A stretch of 64,000 nucleotides of DNA from Spinacia oleracea (Eukaryota; Streptophyta; Magnoliopsida; Caryophyllales; Amaranthaceae). The stretch covers positions 106,054,141 to 106,118,140 of the forward strand of contig NC_079487.1 in assembly GCF_020520425.1 (NCBI RefSeq), read 5' to 3'. This document shows positions 37,270 to 48,568 of the stretch, one piece after another (the first letter of the stretch is position 1; each line of letters starts with the position of its first letter). The notes beneath the pieces were generated by a model. It was given only the letters and a program-made list of their open reading frames with translations. It was not told where the DNA came from and searched no databases. The translations under genes and the position numbers were made by a program.

Positions 37270-37870
37270 TCTAATCGTAACGCAAACACCCTACGCATTG
37301 CACGCCCATGGGTCGCACGCACACAACCATTGCTGGCCATGTGCGCGCAGCCCATGCGCTCGTCGCATAGCTGCTGCATCCCCATCGCAAGCCTCCGCAC
37401 GCATTGGTGCTCGCTGCGCGCGCCAGCGCTCATCGCACGCGAGCTATCGCTCGCAGTGCGCGCGCGACATCGCTCGCTGGGCGTGCGACATCGCTCGCTG
37501 TGCGTGCGAGCCATCGCTCGCTGGGCGGGCGACATCGCTCGCTGTGCGCGCGAGCAATGCTGGCTGTGCGCGCGAGCAATGCTGGGCGCAGCGCTCGTGG
37601 CACGCGAGCTTGCGCTCGCTGCGCGCGAGGCTGCGCGCTCTTGTGCGAGGCAGCGCGCGTTGTGGCGCAGCTCGCTTGCTGCCCACACGCGACTGCCTTG
37701 GCTCGCCCTTCGCCCATGCCCATTCGTCCATTGCTCGTGGCACACGACACAAGGCAGGGCTGCTGCCTTGTGCTCGTGCACTACGCCCTTGCTCATTGCA
37801 TTCGTGCCGCACGGGCGACGAGCTCCCTTGCTCGTCGTCGCATGCCCGCATTATACAACACCCCTTAAGG
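37270..37870. repeat. GC-rich CGCTCGCTG-type repeat block inside the copia fossil
   Basis: About 600 bases of very high GC in otherwise AT-rich DNA, made of words such as GCGCGAGC, CATCGCTCGCTGTGCG and GCTCGCTGGGCG. It lies about 0.8 kb inside the primer-binding-site end, in the untranslated leader region. Long frames on both strands (Ala/Arg-rich) come from composition. Confidence 0.75.
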
Positions 37871-38645
37871 GTAACACGAAGCGTCCATTGCTTCGTGCGT
37901 GCAAGTTTTATGAACGAATCGCATAAAAATTTAAAATTTATATTTAAAATTAATGAAAAATTAATAAATAATATTAATTTCATAATTTTAGGGCGAAAAA
38001 ATCGAAAATTTATTATCCAATTGATTTCCGATTGTTATGGATTCAAGTCTAGGTCATAAAAATTTAAAATTTATCATAAATTTACAATTTTTATGGTGGT
38101 TTTTAATCATAGGTCTCTAATTAAATTACAATTAATTATGAAAATCAAATTAATTCTAAATTATTCTAATTTTCAACAAATTAATCATAATTACAAATTA
38201 GATTGCATAATTAACAAGACTAGGCATTCAAACTTGTTAAACATATGCAGTAGGTCAATCAAAAATTCAAGATTTATCAACAAGAATCGCAAATATTTAA
38301 TTTAACATCTTAAATTTACGAAATTTTGCATTCGAAAAACTAAAACCTTCGAAAAGTCATAGTTAGGCTTCGAATTTGATAATTCTGGGTTCGGCAGAAA
38401 AAGACTATTTTTGTCAAAATTTTAGAATGCCTTTTACATGCGGAATTGACACAAAAATCACTCAATTCGGATGAGTAACGAAGAAACTGCCGAAAAACTG
38501 CGTACGTATAATTAAATAAACGCAATTTGCAATTAATTAACAATTACGAAAATTAATCACCCCTTTTAATTCTTGCAAATTTGTAATATTTAACCATGTT
38601 CATGCAATTTAGATTATGAAAATAATAAGGGGCTCGTGATACCAC

Positions 38646-39987
38646 TGTTAGGTTATGATACATATGACATTACATAGATCATGCGGAAACAACCATTAAC
38701 CCAGGACAACATATTATTTACACATAATCATATAGCATAATTTAGATGTATACTCTTTGTTGCGTGCCCTCCCTAGCTGCGCCCGAACCGAACAAGAACA
38801 AGTCTTTAGGACTCCAAGTGTCGTCCCTCCGTAGATAGTCCACAGCACGTCCGGATCCGCCTTAAGATTGACCAACTAGAATCGCCCTTAAGGTACTAGA
38901 AAATTTCGGCACTTTTATGAGCAAGATGTGTGTTTTAATTTTCTCTCAAAAAACTCACTTTTGAATACTTTTAAACTTGTTATAAATTGTGAGCCCTAGC
39001 CTCATATTTATAGGGGTATGGAAAGGGAATCGAAATCCTATTCAGATACAAATTAATTAAACCTAGAATCCTACAAGAACTCTAATTTAATTAATTTATC
39101 AAATAGAATTAGGAATTTAATCATTAACCGAACTCTGCATGTTTTAGGAAACGTGCACGAACACAAACACTTGCACACACACGCACGGCTGCCATGATGG
39201 GCCCCATGCGTGCGCGCGAGCAGCAGCCCACGCAGCGCCCGCGCGCGCTGCGCGCTGCGCGTGCTGCGCAGCCTGCTGGGCCTGGCCTTGCACTGGGCCT
39301 GGCGTGGCTGTTTGTGCGGCGCGCTTGGCTTGCTGGGCGATGGCCTGGCTTCGTGCTGGGCCTCGTCCGGGAGGCCTCGTCCGATGCTTATTCGTACGAT
39401 GCGCTTCCGATTAAATTTTCCGATTCCGGAATTCATTTCCGATACGAACAATATTTCCGTTTCCGGAATTATTTTCCGATTCCGGTAATATTTCCGATTC
39501 TGACAATATTTCCGTTTCCGGCAATATTTCCGATTCTGGCAATATTTCCATTTCCGATAATATTTTCCGATACGTACCATGTTTCCGTTTCCGGCAACAT
39601 CTACGACTTGGATAATATTTATATTTCCGATACGATCCATATTTCCGTTTCCGGCAATATCATCGTTTCCGGAGTATTCATTTCTTGCCTGTGACGATCT
39701 TAGCTCCCACTGAAACCAAGATCCGTCGGTTCCGAATATTCATAGATGGAGTATTTAATGCCATTAAATACTTGATCCGTTTACGTACTATTTGTGTGAC
39801 CCTACGGGTTCAGTCAAGAGTAAGCTGTGGATTAATATCATTAATTCCACTTGAACTGAAGCGGCCTCTAGCTAGGCATTCAGCTCACTTGATCTCACTG
39901 AATTATTAACTTGTTAATTAATACTGAACCGCATTTATTAGACTTAACATAGAATGCATACTTGGACCAAGGGCATTATTTCCTTCA
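38646..39987 (-). repeat. Right LTR (5' LTR of the copia fossil)
   Basis: 1342 bp, nearly identical to the left LTR apart from a few substitutions and differences in copy number within the repeat-rich middle. The primer-binding site abuts it at about 38628-38644. Confidence 0.93.
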
Positions 39988-39992
39988 TATAT

Positions 39993-41856
39993 TTCTCACA
40001 CTATCTTTTAGGGAAGTACCTTAATCTCCTCTTTCAGCCGCATCCAAGTAAATATTCCCAAGTTCAAATTGAGTTGGTCACCATAATGACATATGCCTTC
40101 GTATGATATTCATATTTGCTGCTTATCTTTATATACTGACAATACTTCAAACATTGTTACCCATCTAGGATGAGATATGAAACTCAAAAGTAACCACAAA
40201 AGTTCCCCTAAGTTAATTTTTTATTCTTCTTCTGCACCTGCTTAGAAGACTGCAGTATTGAAAAATGTTTTATTTGGCTGCATATGATAATGTATTCTCG
40301 TCTGAAAATTATGTATTATGCTTTCTGTTGATTGGATTTTGGATGGAGCTTCATATATACTGGGTTTTAGGGAGAAAAACGTGATAGTACAAAAATAGTA
40401 TCTAGCGGATGTAAAGTAGTTGTTGCCTGTTTTGCTGCCCTCTGCCATAAATTAAGACAATAATAAAATCTTCATTTACTGTCTGGGTTTTTTCTGCAAC
40501 TAATAAAATATTTCCATCTTCTGATTTTAGTCCATTGAGTGAGAGTGTTGGTACTGTTGGTGCTGGAGTAGTAGTGTCCGCTGAACATTCTGGACATATG
40601 CCAATGGCTGAGGTCTTCAAGCTTTCTGTTTCCAGCTTCAAAGTCCATAATTGGAGCCTTTTTAACCCTTAAGGATGTTATTCTTGGTAAATAGCAGTGG
40701 TGCACCCTAGTTTGGTAGACGATCGAGGTACTCTAATCATATATATCCCTCAATTAATTTGTTCAATGTAGAATTTCCCTACCAGAAAGTTAATACTTTA
40801 ATTTGTCAATGATTTACTTCACCTCTTGTATTACAAACTCCATGATAAAAACAAATAAATAGTGATATGTCTGTTACAGATATTGTTTTTCAAGCATTAA
40901 ATGGAATCAAGATGGGTGATAAAACCCCTTACTGTTCGGCGTGCTAACCAGGGTACTTAACAACCAAAGCCAGAGCAAGAGAGTGTATATATGCATGCCC
41001 AACAGCAGATTGCATTGCAGGTTATATATATTGTCCATATTCTATTTGCCACTGTCGTGTTTGAGACCTTGCTAATATTTTTCGCACTTTGTCTTCTGTA
41101 CTCTGTAGTGCCACCAAAGAAGCTTATTTTACAGGTTCTAAGCTAGCTCATACAAGCACAAGCTAGTCATGATTGCACTTGATAACAGCCTTAGGTTCCT
41201 AGCCAAGCTAAACCTGTAATTAGCCAACACAGATTTCAAGCAACTTACTCATTTCTAACCTTTTACTTACTGATGTAATGTCTCTTATGCAGTCGTTCGT
41301 GCTGTTTTGGACGTATCCTTTCCCCAACTTTGATTCATCTTCCACTTGGTTAGTAGATCTGTTTTTTATTTCTACTTTTGCATGCATAATTCTGGTCGAT
41401 TGCAGAATTCAGAGTTTGGTTCCCGTGTCCTTTGCTCTCCATCTTATTGTGAGTCGACACTCTATCTTAATACATCCATGTCTATCCCACTATGCTTTTA
41501 CTACACACATCCCAACAACTGGTAAACAATCTATATGCCCACCTTAGTTCAAGAGGTATAATTTAAGAAAACTTGTGTTGACACCAGAAATATCAGTGCA
41601 TTGTAGACAAGGTGATATGCATAAATCAGAATAGAATCAGTTAATGTTGAGAAAGATGGGAAACTCTTCATTCCAATCTATTTAAGGCACATTTAAGGCA
41701 ATTATAAGCATTGTATTCCTTTTCACTTTGTCCGTACTTCTCATAAGCGCTATTTATAGAAGAACAAAAAAGTGAAAAACAATATGAAGCTATTAAAGTG
41801 AAGTACATAACTGAAACATATGAGCTAATTAATCTTATACTTCAGGCCACCTAAGA
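39993..41856. other. CACTA family B interior right of the copia insertion
   Basis: Mostly non-coding. One candidate exon follows a TTCTGATTTTAG acceptor at about 40533 and reads PLSESVGTVGAGVVVSAEHS and onward to a stop near 40671. I do not recognise it, and it may be a fragment of another captured gene. Intron-like T-rich stretches surround it. Confidence 0.45.
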
Positions 41857-43865
41857 ACCTAAGGACTTTCGTTCCAATTTTAACCTAAATAACCCAGGGA
41901 CTCATTTCAAACTTATTACATGAATAATATGCTTAGTTTTAAGTTTTCAATACTCGTTCCAATCTATTTATGCACATTTAAGGATCATTGGATCGTTATA
42001 GGTCATATTTAGGCTAAAATGACATTTCCGCTCCCAACTTTGAACTAACGAACTTAAGAACTCATTTCAAACTTACTACATGATTCATATTATTAGTTTT
42101 AACTTTTCAAGACTCAATCCAATCTATTTATGCACATTTGAGACTTGTTTGGCCATTATAGGTCATATTTAGGCTAAAATGACATTTTCGCTCACAACTT
42201 TGAACTAACGAACCTAAGGACTCACTTCCAACTTATTACATGATTAATATGATTATTTTAAGTTTTCAAGACTCAATCCAATCTATTTATGCACATTTGA
42301 GACTTGTTTGGTCATTATAGGTCATATTTAGGCTAAAATGAGGCATTTTCGCTCCCAACTTTGAACTAACGAACCTAATAACTCATTTCAATCTTACTAC
42401 AAGATTCATATGATTAGTTTTAACTTTCCAAGACTCAATCCAATCTATTTATGCACATTTGAGACTTTTTTGGCCATTATAGGTCATATTTAGGCTAATA
42501 TTACATTTTCGCTCCCAACTTTGAAGTAACGAACCTAAAAGCTCATTTCAAACTTACTACATGATTCATATGATTATTTTTAACTTTTCAAGACTCAATC
42601 CAGTCTATTTATGCACATTTGAGACTTGTTTGGCCGTTATTGGTCATATTTAGGCTAAAATGACATTTTCGCTCACAACTTTTAACTAACGAACTTTAGA
42701 ACTGATTTCAAACTTATTACATGATTCATATGATAAGTTTTAAGGTTCCAAGACTCAATCCAATATATTTATGCACATTTGAGACTTGTTTGGTCGTTAT
42801 AGGTCATATTTAGGCTAAAATGAGAAATTTTTGCTCCTAATTTTGAACTAAATAACCTAAGGACTCATTTCAAACTTATTACATGATTAATATGATTAGT
42901 TTTAAGTTTTCAATAATCCTTCCAATCTGTCTATGCACATTTAAGGATCATTGGATCTTTATAGGTCATATTTAGGCTAAAATGACATTTTCGCTCCCAA
43001 CTTGAACTAACGAACTTAAGAACTCATTTCAAACTTATTATATGATTTATATGATTATTTTTAACTTTCCAAGACTCAATTCGATCTGTTTATGCACATT
43101 TGAGACTTGTTTGGTCGTTATAGGTCTTATTTAGGCTAAAATGAGACATTTTCGCTCCTAACTTTGAAATAAAGAACCTAAAGACTCATTTTAAACCCTT
43201 TACATGATTAATATGCTTATTTTAAGTTTCAAGACTCTTTCCAATCTATTTATGCACATTTGAGACTTGTTTGGCCATTATAGGTCATATTTAGGCTAAA
43301 ATGACATTTTCGCTCCCAACTTTAAACTAACGAACCTAAAAACTCATTTCAAACTTACTACATGATTCATAAGATTATTTTGAACTTTTCAAGACTCAAT
43401 CCAATCTATTTATGCACATTTGAGACTTATTTGGCCGTTATAGTTCATATTTAGGCTAAAATGACATTTTCGTTCACAACTTTGAACTAACGAACTTAAG
43501 AACTCATTTCAAACTTATTACATGATTCATATGATTAGTTTGTCCGTTATAGGTCATATTTAGGCTAAAATGAGGCATTTTCGCTCCGAACTATGAACTA
43601 AAGAACCTAAACACTCATTTTAAACCAATTACATGATTAATATGCTTAGTTTTAAGTTTCCAAGTCTCATTCCAATCTATTTACGCACATTTAAGGCTAA
43701 AATGATATTCTCGCTCCCAACTTTGAACTAACGAACCTAAGAACTCATTTCAAATTCATTACACGATTCATATGCTTAGTTTTAAGTTTTCAAAACGCAT
43801 TCCAATCTATTTATGCACATTTAAGGCTTATTGGGTCGTTATAGGACATTATTTAATTTGCATTT
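41857..43865. repeat. 160-bp tandem repeat, long block of about 12 copies
   Basis: The anchor TAGGCTAAAATGACATTTTCGCTC recurs with its GACATTT part near 42021, 42181, 42341, 42501, 42661, 42821, 42982, 43142, 43302, 43462, 43571 and 43703. Spacing is about 160 except for two shortened units at the right. Units differ from each other by several percent, so the array is old. It is the same repeat as 29217-29640. Confidence 0.9.
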
Positions 43866-43907
43866 AATTTAATCTTTGGTTTAATTGAAATTTCTGCTTT
43901 TGTGAAG

Positions 43908-43991
43908 GTCTATACTCCGAGGAATGCGCCTTATGCTATTGAGGAAATTGATGTGGTTCGTGAGCAATGGGCTAAGTTTTTTACCAGCTAG
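43908..43991 (+). pseudogene. Orphan terminal exon, 27 residues, near CACTA family B right end
   Basis: After a T-rich stretch ending TTTTGTGAAG comes VYTPRNAPYAIEEIDVVREQ, then WAKFFTS and a stop, in one frame. The motif (a conserved-looking E-I-D-x-V-R-x-x-W-A-x-F end) resembles C termini of plant Ulp1-type cysteine proteases carried by CACTA and MULE elements, but 27 residues are too few to be sure. It could also be the end of a captured host gene. About 190 bp of 3'-UTR-like DNA follow before the subterminal array. Confidence 0.4.
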
Positions 43992-44283
43992 GAAGTATTT
44001 ATTATTTAATTTGTCTGAGCGCGCTTGATCGAGTTGGTTTAGATGTCATAGAACAATCTTTTATATTAAAATGTATGCGTACGTTGAAATTGGAACGTAT
44101 ATATATTTAAATGTATGTGGTACGTGCACTTTGATTTTGGAATATATACAAAACAACAGTTATTGTTTTTTATATTTGTTGTACAGGTTGCGATATTCTA
44201 TCATTGTTGTGACAGGTTTCTATATTTGGTGCAAGGCACTCTAGGTATCCCTAAACAAAACTAAAATTTTCCCGCCAAAAGTG

Positions 44284-44625
44284 CTTTGTTGCAGCGTACA
44301 TATATATGTGTACGCTGCAACAAGGGTGTAAAATTTGGCAAAATTTCAGACTTGTTGCAGCGTACAAATAGATGTACCCTGCAACAGGTGGGGTCTTTTG
44401 CAGCGTACATGAATTTGTACGCTGCAACAAGTCAAGATTTTGGCCAAATTTTTAATACTTGTTGCAGCGTACATGTATATGTACGCTGCAAAAAGTACTT
44501 TTTGCAGCGAACATTATACGCTGCAACAAGTCTAGAGTTGTTGCAGGCCCCCCAGTTGCAGCATACGATGTACGCTGCAACAGGGGTCTAAAAGCCCGCT
44601 GCAATAAGGGTTTTTTCTACTAGTG
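44284..44625. repeat. Right subterminal palindrome array of CACTA family B
   Basis: Six consecutive hairpins, starting near 44288, 44353, 44397, 44459, 44500 and 44539, each have a left arm of the type TTGTTGCAGCGTACA and a right arm TGTACGCTGCAACAA around a 4-8 base loop. Arms match over up to 15 bp. They are likely binding or fold-back sites used in transposition; this is inferred from other CACTA elements. Confidence 0.8.
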
Positions 44626-46057
44626 AGTGCTGTCATCTCCTTCCTGTGTTGAACAGTTTTAGTAGCCTGCACAAATGTCTCAACTGGTTTTCCCACTACA
44701 AGGAGTGTAGGTTTGTTCACCACCTTTGGCACCCACTTCTTTTTACCCTTCTGCTTCCTACAATCCACAGCAAGGTGACCTAGAAGCTTGCAATGTTCAC
44801 ACACTATGGGCTTCCATTCATACCCTATATTAATGCATTTCAGTCCACCATGTTCATCATGAAACTGCACCTTTTCAGGGAGATTCTGAGTTATTGCAAC
44901 CTCAATTTGAACTCTAGCATACTGCAGTTTGTCTCTATGGATTGTTGCTTGGTCAGCTTGTATGAATTTACCAATAGTCCCAACAATCTTACTTAGACTA
45001 CGCAACCCCCAAAATTTCAATTCCAGATTCATCAATTGAATCCAAATAGGAACCACCTTCACCTCATCTTTAAAATGTACAATATCCTTGTGCCATGGTT
45101 TACAGATCACAGGCTTCTTATAAAAAGTAGGTTTGATGTCTGCAAGAACCTTATCACGATTCTCCATGGTAAGAAATCGAACAATGAAAACTCCATGTTC
45201 AATTTCTACTACTTTATCAACCCCTAAATTCTTCCAAATACGCCTAAAAAACCCCTCAATAATAGATAATGGAGGATTAGCCCCCAACACAGCACACACA
45301 ATAGCTGAATTCCAGTAATCAACCTCTTCTTGAATGTCATCTAACTCTATGCTAACAATATTATTGCTAATACAGTCATCATCATCATCATCACAATCAG
45401 TTTGCAGTATAGGAATAGGGATTACATGATCCTTCGCATTTCGCCCATTCCCCGATTTCATCACCGACAACCAAGAAGAAAAGGTTATGTGTGCCTCCGA
45501 TCGAGTTTTCAGAGTAGAGAGCGAAGTTCTAGGTGAAAGAATCTCATCCTCCTCTTCTGTGGAAATTGTTGCGTCGTCACATGTTTCAACCTCCATAGCT
45601 GCAACACCCAACACCTCATCCATGGATTTCGTCTTCTTTGCTTGAGACTCCGAAGTAGGACCAATCGGCTTGCTTAGTTTCTTCCGAGCTTTGGATTTTC
45701 CTGCCATGGCGCCAGCGTAGGATAAGAGGAAAACCCTAACCTACGCCGAGAGAAAAACTTGGGCGGGAAGAAAACTTGATTTTTTAAGAGATACACTTGT
45801 CATTTTTAGTAACTTATCAACCCCACCATCTAATTAAATAATACATCTAATATACCCTATCACCCACCATCCTATTAAATAAATAATTTCATAAACCCAC
45901 CCCACCCTCCACCCACCAAAATGACATGGTCCCCACATGTTTAATTATTAAAATATCTATCCAACCCCACTTGCTTTATTATTTTATTTCATTCAATTAT
46001 TCTTCTTAATACCCGTGTCCGGCTAAGTGTATCTCTTAAAAAAATACGGAGGGAGTA

Positions 46058-47382
46058 TTAATTAATCGTTAGATCACGTACATGATATCAAACGTAAAAA
46101 ATTTAAAAAAAAATGGGAAAGTACTTGCTTACAAAACATATAAATGAATCATGCATATATATGAACTTGAAATCATATTGCCACAAACTTCCCTCCCAGC
46201 CTCGTTATTCAATTATCATCACATCGTTGGTTCAAATTATACTATTAACACGTAAAACATAATAATCGCATCCGAAGGCAATATAAGGATATTACTGTGC
46301 GAGTCTCCTTGTTTTCTATCTGTAGACTATTCTCTCTCTCTTTTTTTTGCCTCCTTAGTTAGTGGAGCCAAGGTTCATGATTGTAAGCCTGTTCCCATAT
46401 CAAATTTGTTCCCCACATTGATTAATTAAATTAAATAAATAAAGTTAGTTACACTCATTGTAAATCATTTATCCCTCCCGTATTTATTGTTAGGAATGTG
46501 GTTATATGAGTAGCATGCATGTTAGTGAGTTTAGCATCATCAAGTATATATTTGAACCAAGGTCATCCCGTACGGAACTCTCCAAAGTTGAATTTTTCTT
46601 CACCACATTATATGATGTCTATGTTACATTGTAATCATAAGTTCAATAAGTATTATAACGTTTTCCATTCAAATAGCGGAAAGGAAAAGATCATAAAAAG
46701 ATATTTAACATCTTATGTCACTGGATTCTTATAAAACAGTAATATATAGACTACATATAATGTGGAGATCGATCTGAAGATAATGTTGGATCAGACCTGC
46801 ATTATTGAGGAACAATACCACAAGACATAGTTCAACCTGACAAATTTACAACTTACGTTAAAGTGAGTGAAATTTGTCTTGGACTATTAAGCACGACTTG
46901 TTTGGACTTAGACTCGGGCCATGCATTTTAGGGTTGTGGGCACAAACGTAACTTAACCACTAGCCGGCAGCCATATATAGATGGCTATAGAAGTAAATAG
47001 TCCTAGATACAATAGATGGAGTTTGTAGCAAACTGAAAGATTGAGTCCGAAAGTGGTTAATAATCTCCATCATTTCACAACAACTGAAAGAGAAACACTA
47101 CGTCTCTTAAAGTCAAAAAAGGAGTTTGGAGATCTTCTTGACAATAAAAGATAAAATATAAAGTGGTCAAAACCAATTATGGTAAACCCAATCATCATGG
47201 TGTACATTGTGTATATTAATATCTAGAATCTCATGTGAAATTGTGGAAATGTTGGTGAATATAGACAATCATCACCTACGTCCTCTTAATTCCAACCTAT
47301 GCTAGCCCATTTCTTCTCAAAAAAGTACCATTGCCGTTAAGATGTTAAGTGTAAGTGTGAATACTCCGTTTTAATCACCAAG
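46058..47382. other. Non-coding intergenic DNA
   Basis: No gene, RNA or bounded repeat recognised. Short open frames (for example 46519-46734) have no domain signal. Confidence 0.55.
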
Positions 47383-47600
47383 CACTCCCTTGGCCTAATG
47401 GAAAGGGTTACACCTTTCAATTAAATGGTTAGGGGTTACACTTTAAGGGAGAGTTCTCCTTACCATTCTCCCACTCTCAAAGTGTCTTGCTCGCTAACCC
47501 GGATCGGGTTGATACGTGTGTGGTTCCGGCCCGGGATGAAACAGACTCAAAGTGTAAATGTTTGTCAATCTCACATTCAAAGAGCTTTATATAGTTCAAG
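47383..47600 (+). mobile_element. Possible tRNA-derived SINE
   Basis: TGGCCTAATGG at 47391 fits a pol III box A exactly and recalls the SINE head at 1537-1742 (TGACCTAATGG). A GC-richer segment with GGATCGGGTTG and GGTTCCGGCCCGG follows. Box B is imperfect, and I find neither a clean A-rich tail nor flanking duplications, so the boundaries and identity are tentative. Confidence 0.4.
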
Positions 47601-47714
47601 TGATGGACCTTATTTGAGCTATGTTAGTGGACTTCTATTCCTCATTGTCTGTCCTCAAATTGACATCTAACTTTGCATTGTCTTAATGATATTGTTTGTA
47701 CTATAAAAGAAAGG

Positions 47715-48568
47715 TTTTCAATGACTACAATAAAATTGTAGCCACTATATTATTTGAATCTCAAACCATCATTTTTTAAAAGCAATCTCGTCCTTCCATT
47801 TGATTGACTTTTGTATAATTCAATTTTAACCAATTAGAAACCACATTATACAAAAGATTAAAAATTAAAATATTATAAACCTGAAATCTTGCTTTCATGT
47901 CCTCAACATTGAAAAAAAACCAGAAAAAATTCTTGGTTTACGAACTTACGATCAAATGAAAAACTTCCTATTAATATGATAATTATTTACAGTTTATAAT
48001 TCTCTCAAAAAAATATACACTTTATAAACTATAAAAAATAAAAATCTACAGTTTATAAGGAAAACTAATAATAACCGCAATTAATCATATTGAGATTATT
48101 GTTCAACCCCTTTCCATTCTAGTTTCTCACATGTTGATCACGGGAGCTCTTTGTTTAACCGATTCTTGAGTCCTTCTTGTCGATTTTCTTTTCTAATTAG
48201 TTTGACGATTGTTATTGTAAAAGATGATTATATTTGCATTGGTTCAATGGTTGTAAATTAGAAAGAGGATTATCAATTATATCTTCATATTAGTTTGACA
48301 ATTGTTACTGTAAAAGATGATTATATTTGCATTGGTTCAATGGTTGTAAAGTAGAAGAGGATTATCGAAAATATCTTCATTTTTTTTACAGTGTGGGTGG
48401 ATAATTGTTTGAGAGAACCGTTTAAAAGAGAGAAAATATTATTTTTTAAATTTCTTTTTGCTGTAGTTTTTGGTCAACAATATCAAACGGTTCTAGTTGA
48501 ATGCAAAAAATCAAAGGTGTAGATTTTGTTTTTATAGTGGCTACATTTTTATTGTATTCATTGTAAAA
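47715..48568. mobile_element. Non-autonomous element with ~35-bp inverted termini (MULE-like)
   Basis: The left end CAATGACTACAATAAAATTG followed by TAGCCACTATA and the right end, in reverse complement CAATGAATACAATAAAAATG followed by TAGCCACTATA, agree at about 30 of 33 positions. No target duplication is clear. The interior is non-coding and has a ~94-bp segment (TTGTAAAAGATGATTATATT ... GGTTCAATGG) present twice in tandem, near 48207 and 48302. Termini this long suggest a Mutator-type MITE, but hAT or others cannot be excluded. Confidence 0.6.

Larger units (their letters stand above)
29691..39987 (-). mobile_element. Ty1/copia-type LTR retrotransposon fossil, nested in CACTA family B
   Basis: Two direct LTRs (29691-31102 and 38646-39987) bound a 7.5-kb interior, with an exact 5-bp duplication TATAT outside (29686-29690 and 39988-39992). 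Minus orientation is shown by a primer-binding site like initiator tRNA-Met (TGGTATCACGAGCC, just inside the right LTR) and a purine tract (AAGTGGGAGAC) just inside the left LTR. LTRs start TG and end CA on both strands. The interior has no long open gag-pol and is clearly broken in many places; a short reverse-transcriptase remnant assigns it to copia. The LTRs differ by only about half a percent in substitutions, which under usual plant rates suggests a few hundred thousand years. Confidence 0.93.
27365..44625 (+). mobile_element. CACTA element, family B, with captured host gene; 17 kb including a copia insertion
   Basis: The ends CACTAGTAGAAAAAACCCCT (27365) and GGGTTTTTTCTACTAGTG (44625) are near-perfect inverted repeats. 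The 3-bp duplication AGT is exact (27362-27364 and 44626-44628). Subtracting the copia element leaves about 7 kb. No TNP2 gene is visible, so it moved using enzymes from elsewhere. The interior carries exons of an EEF1AKMT4-like methyltransferase gene, two blocks of a 160-bp tandem repeat and a short orphan final exon near 43950. It is inserted in the LINE's ORF1. Confidence 0.95.
27220..45707 (-). pseudogene. LINE ORF1 (DUF4283 plus CCHC knuckle), interrupted by CACTA insertion
   Basis: ORF1 runs 45707-44629, is interrupted, and resumes 27364-27220; joined it gives 407 residues without an internal stop. It starts MAGKSKARKKLSKPIG with a basic N terminus. An acidic stretch (DCDDDDDDC) comes before the DUF4283 RNA-binding-like domain (about residues 120-270, VPIWIQLMNLELKFWGLRSL). 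A CCHC knuckle follows, CEHCKLLGHLAVDC, with CX2CX4HX4C spacing. The last coding triplets before the insertion are KEMTA. Apart from the CACTA it looks open, so the insertion is the event that broke it. It would package LINE RNA; this copy cannot. Confidence 0.9.
23736..45782 (-). mobile_element. L1-type LINE, minus strand, split by a CACTA element
   Basis: Its 3' end is the poly(A) seen as a T run at 23735-23745, and its 5' end is near 45782. Flanking repeats TTTAAGAGATAGACT (23721-23735) and TTTAAGAGATACACT (45783-45797) differ at one of 15 bases and fit an L1 target duplication. With the CACTA and one TSD removed the LINE is about 4.8 kb, with a ~75-bp 5' UTR, ORF1, ORF2 and a ~100-bp 3' UTR. 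ORF1 lies on both sides of the CACTA and its frame continues exactly across the pre-insertion site. The copy is dead but well preserved. Confidence 0.93.
23670..46055. mobile_element. Stowaway/mariner-type MITE split by a 22-kb nest
   Basis: The left part, 23670-23735, begins CTCCCTCCGTATGTATTTAA. The right part, 45783-46055, ends TTAAAAAAATACGGAGGGAG. The two termini are inverted copies with TA on both outer sides (23668-23669 and 46056-46057). Both arms continue with GGGATACACTTG or AGATACACTTAG, so they belong together. Joined, the MITE is about 340 bp. Everything between is a LINE with its own later insertions, making this the oldest layer of the nest. Confidence 0.88.

Noticed and set aside
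37248-38059. Several overlapping 100-250 codon frames on both strands, rich in Ala, Arg and Ser
   Set aside because: GC-rich repeats lack stops in all frames; no domain, no splice context, and the block lies in the untranslated part of an LTR fossil.
40533-40671. Candidate captured exon after TTCTGATTTTAG
   Set aside because: One plausible acceptor and a 46-codon frame, but no recognisable protein; mentioned only as uncertain.
44286-44591. 101-codon plus-strand frame at the CACTA family B right end
   Set aside because: It reads through the subterminal hairpin array and encodes only repeats of CSVH/AAT-type words.
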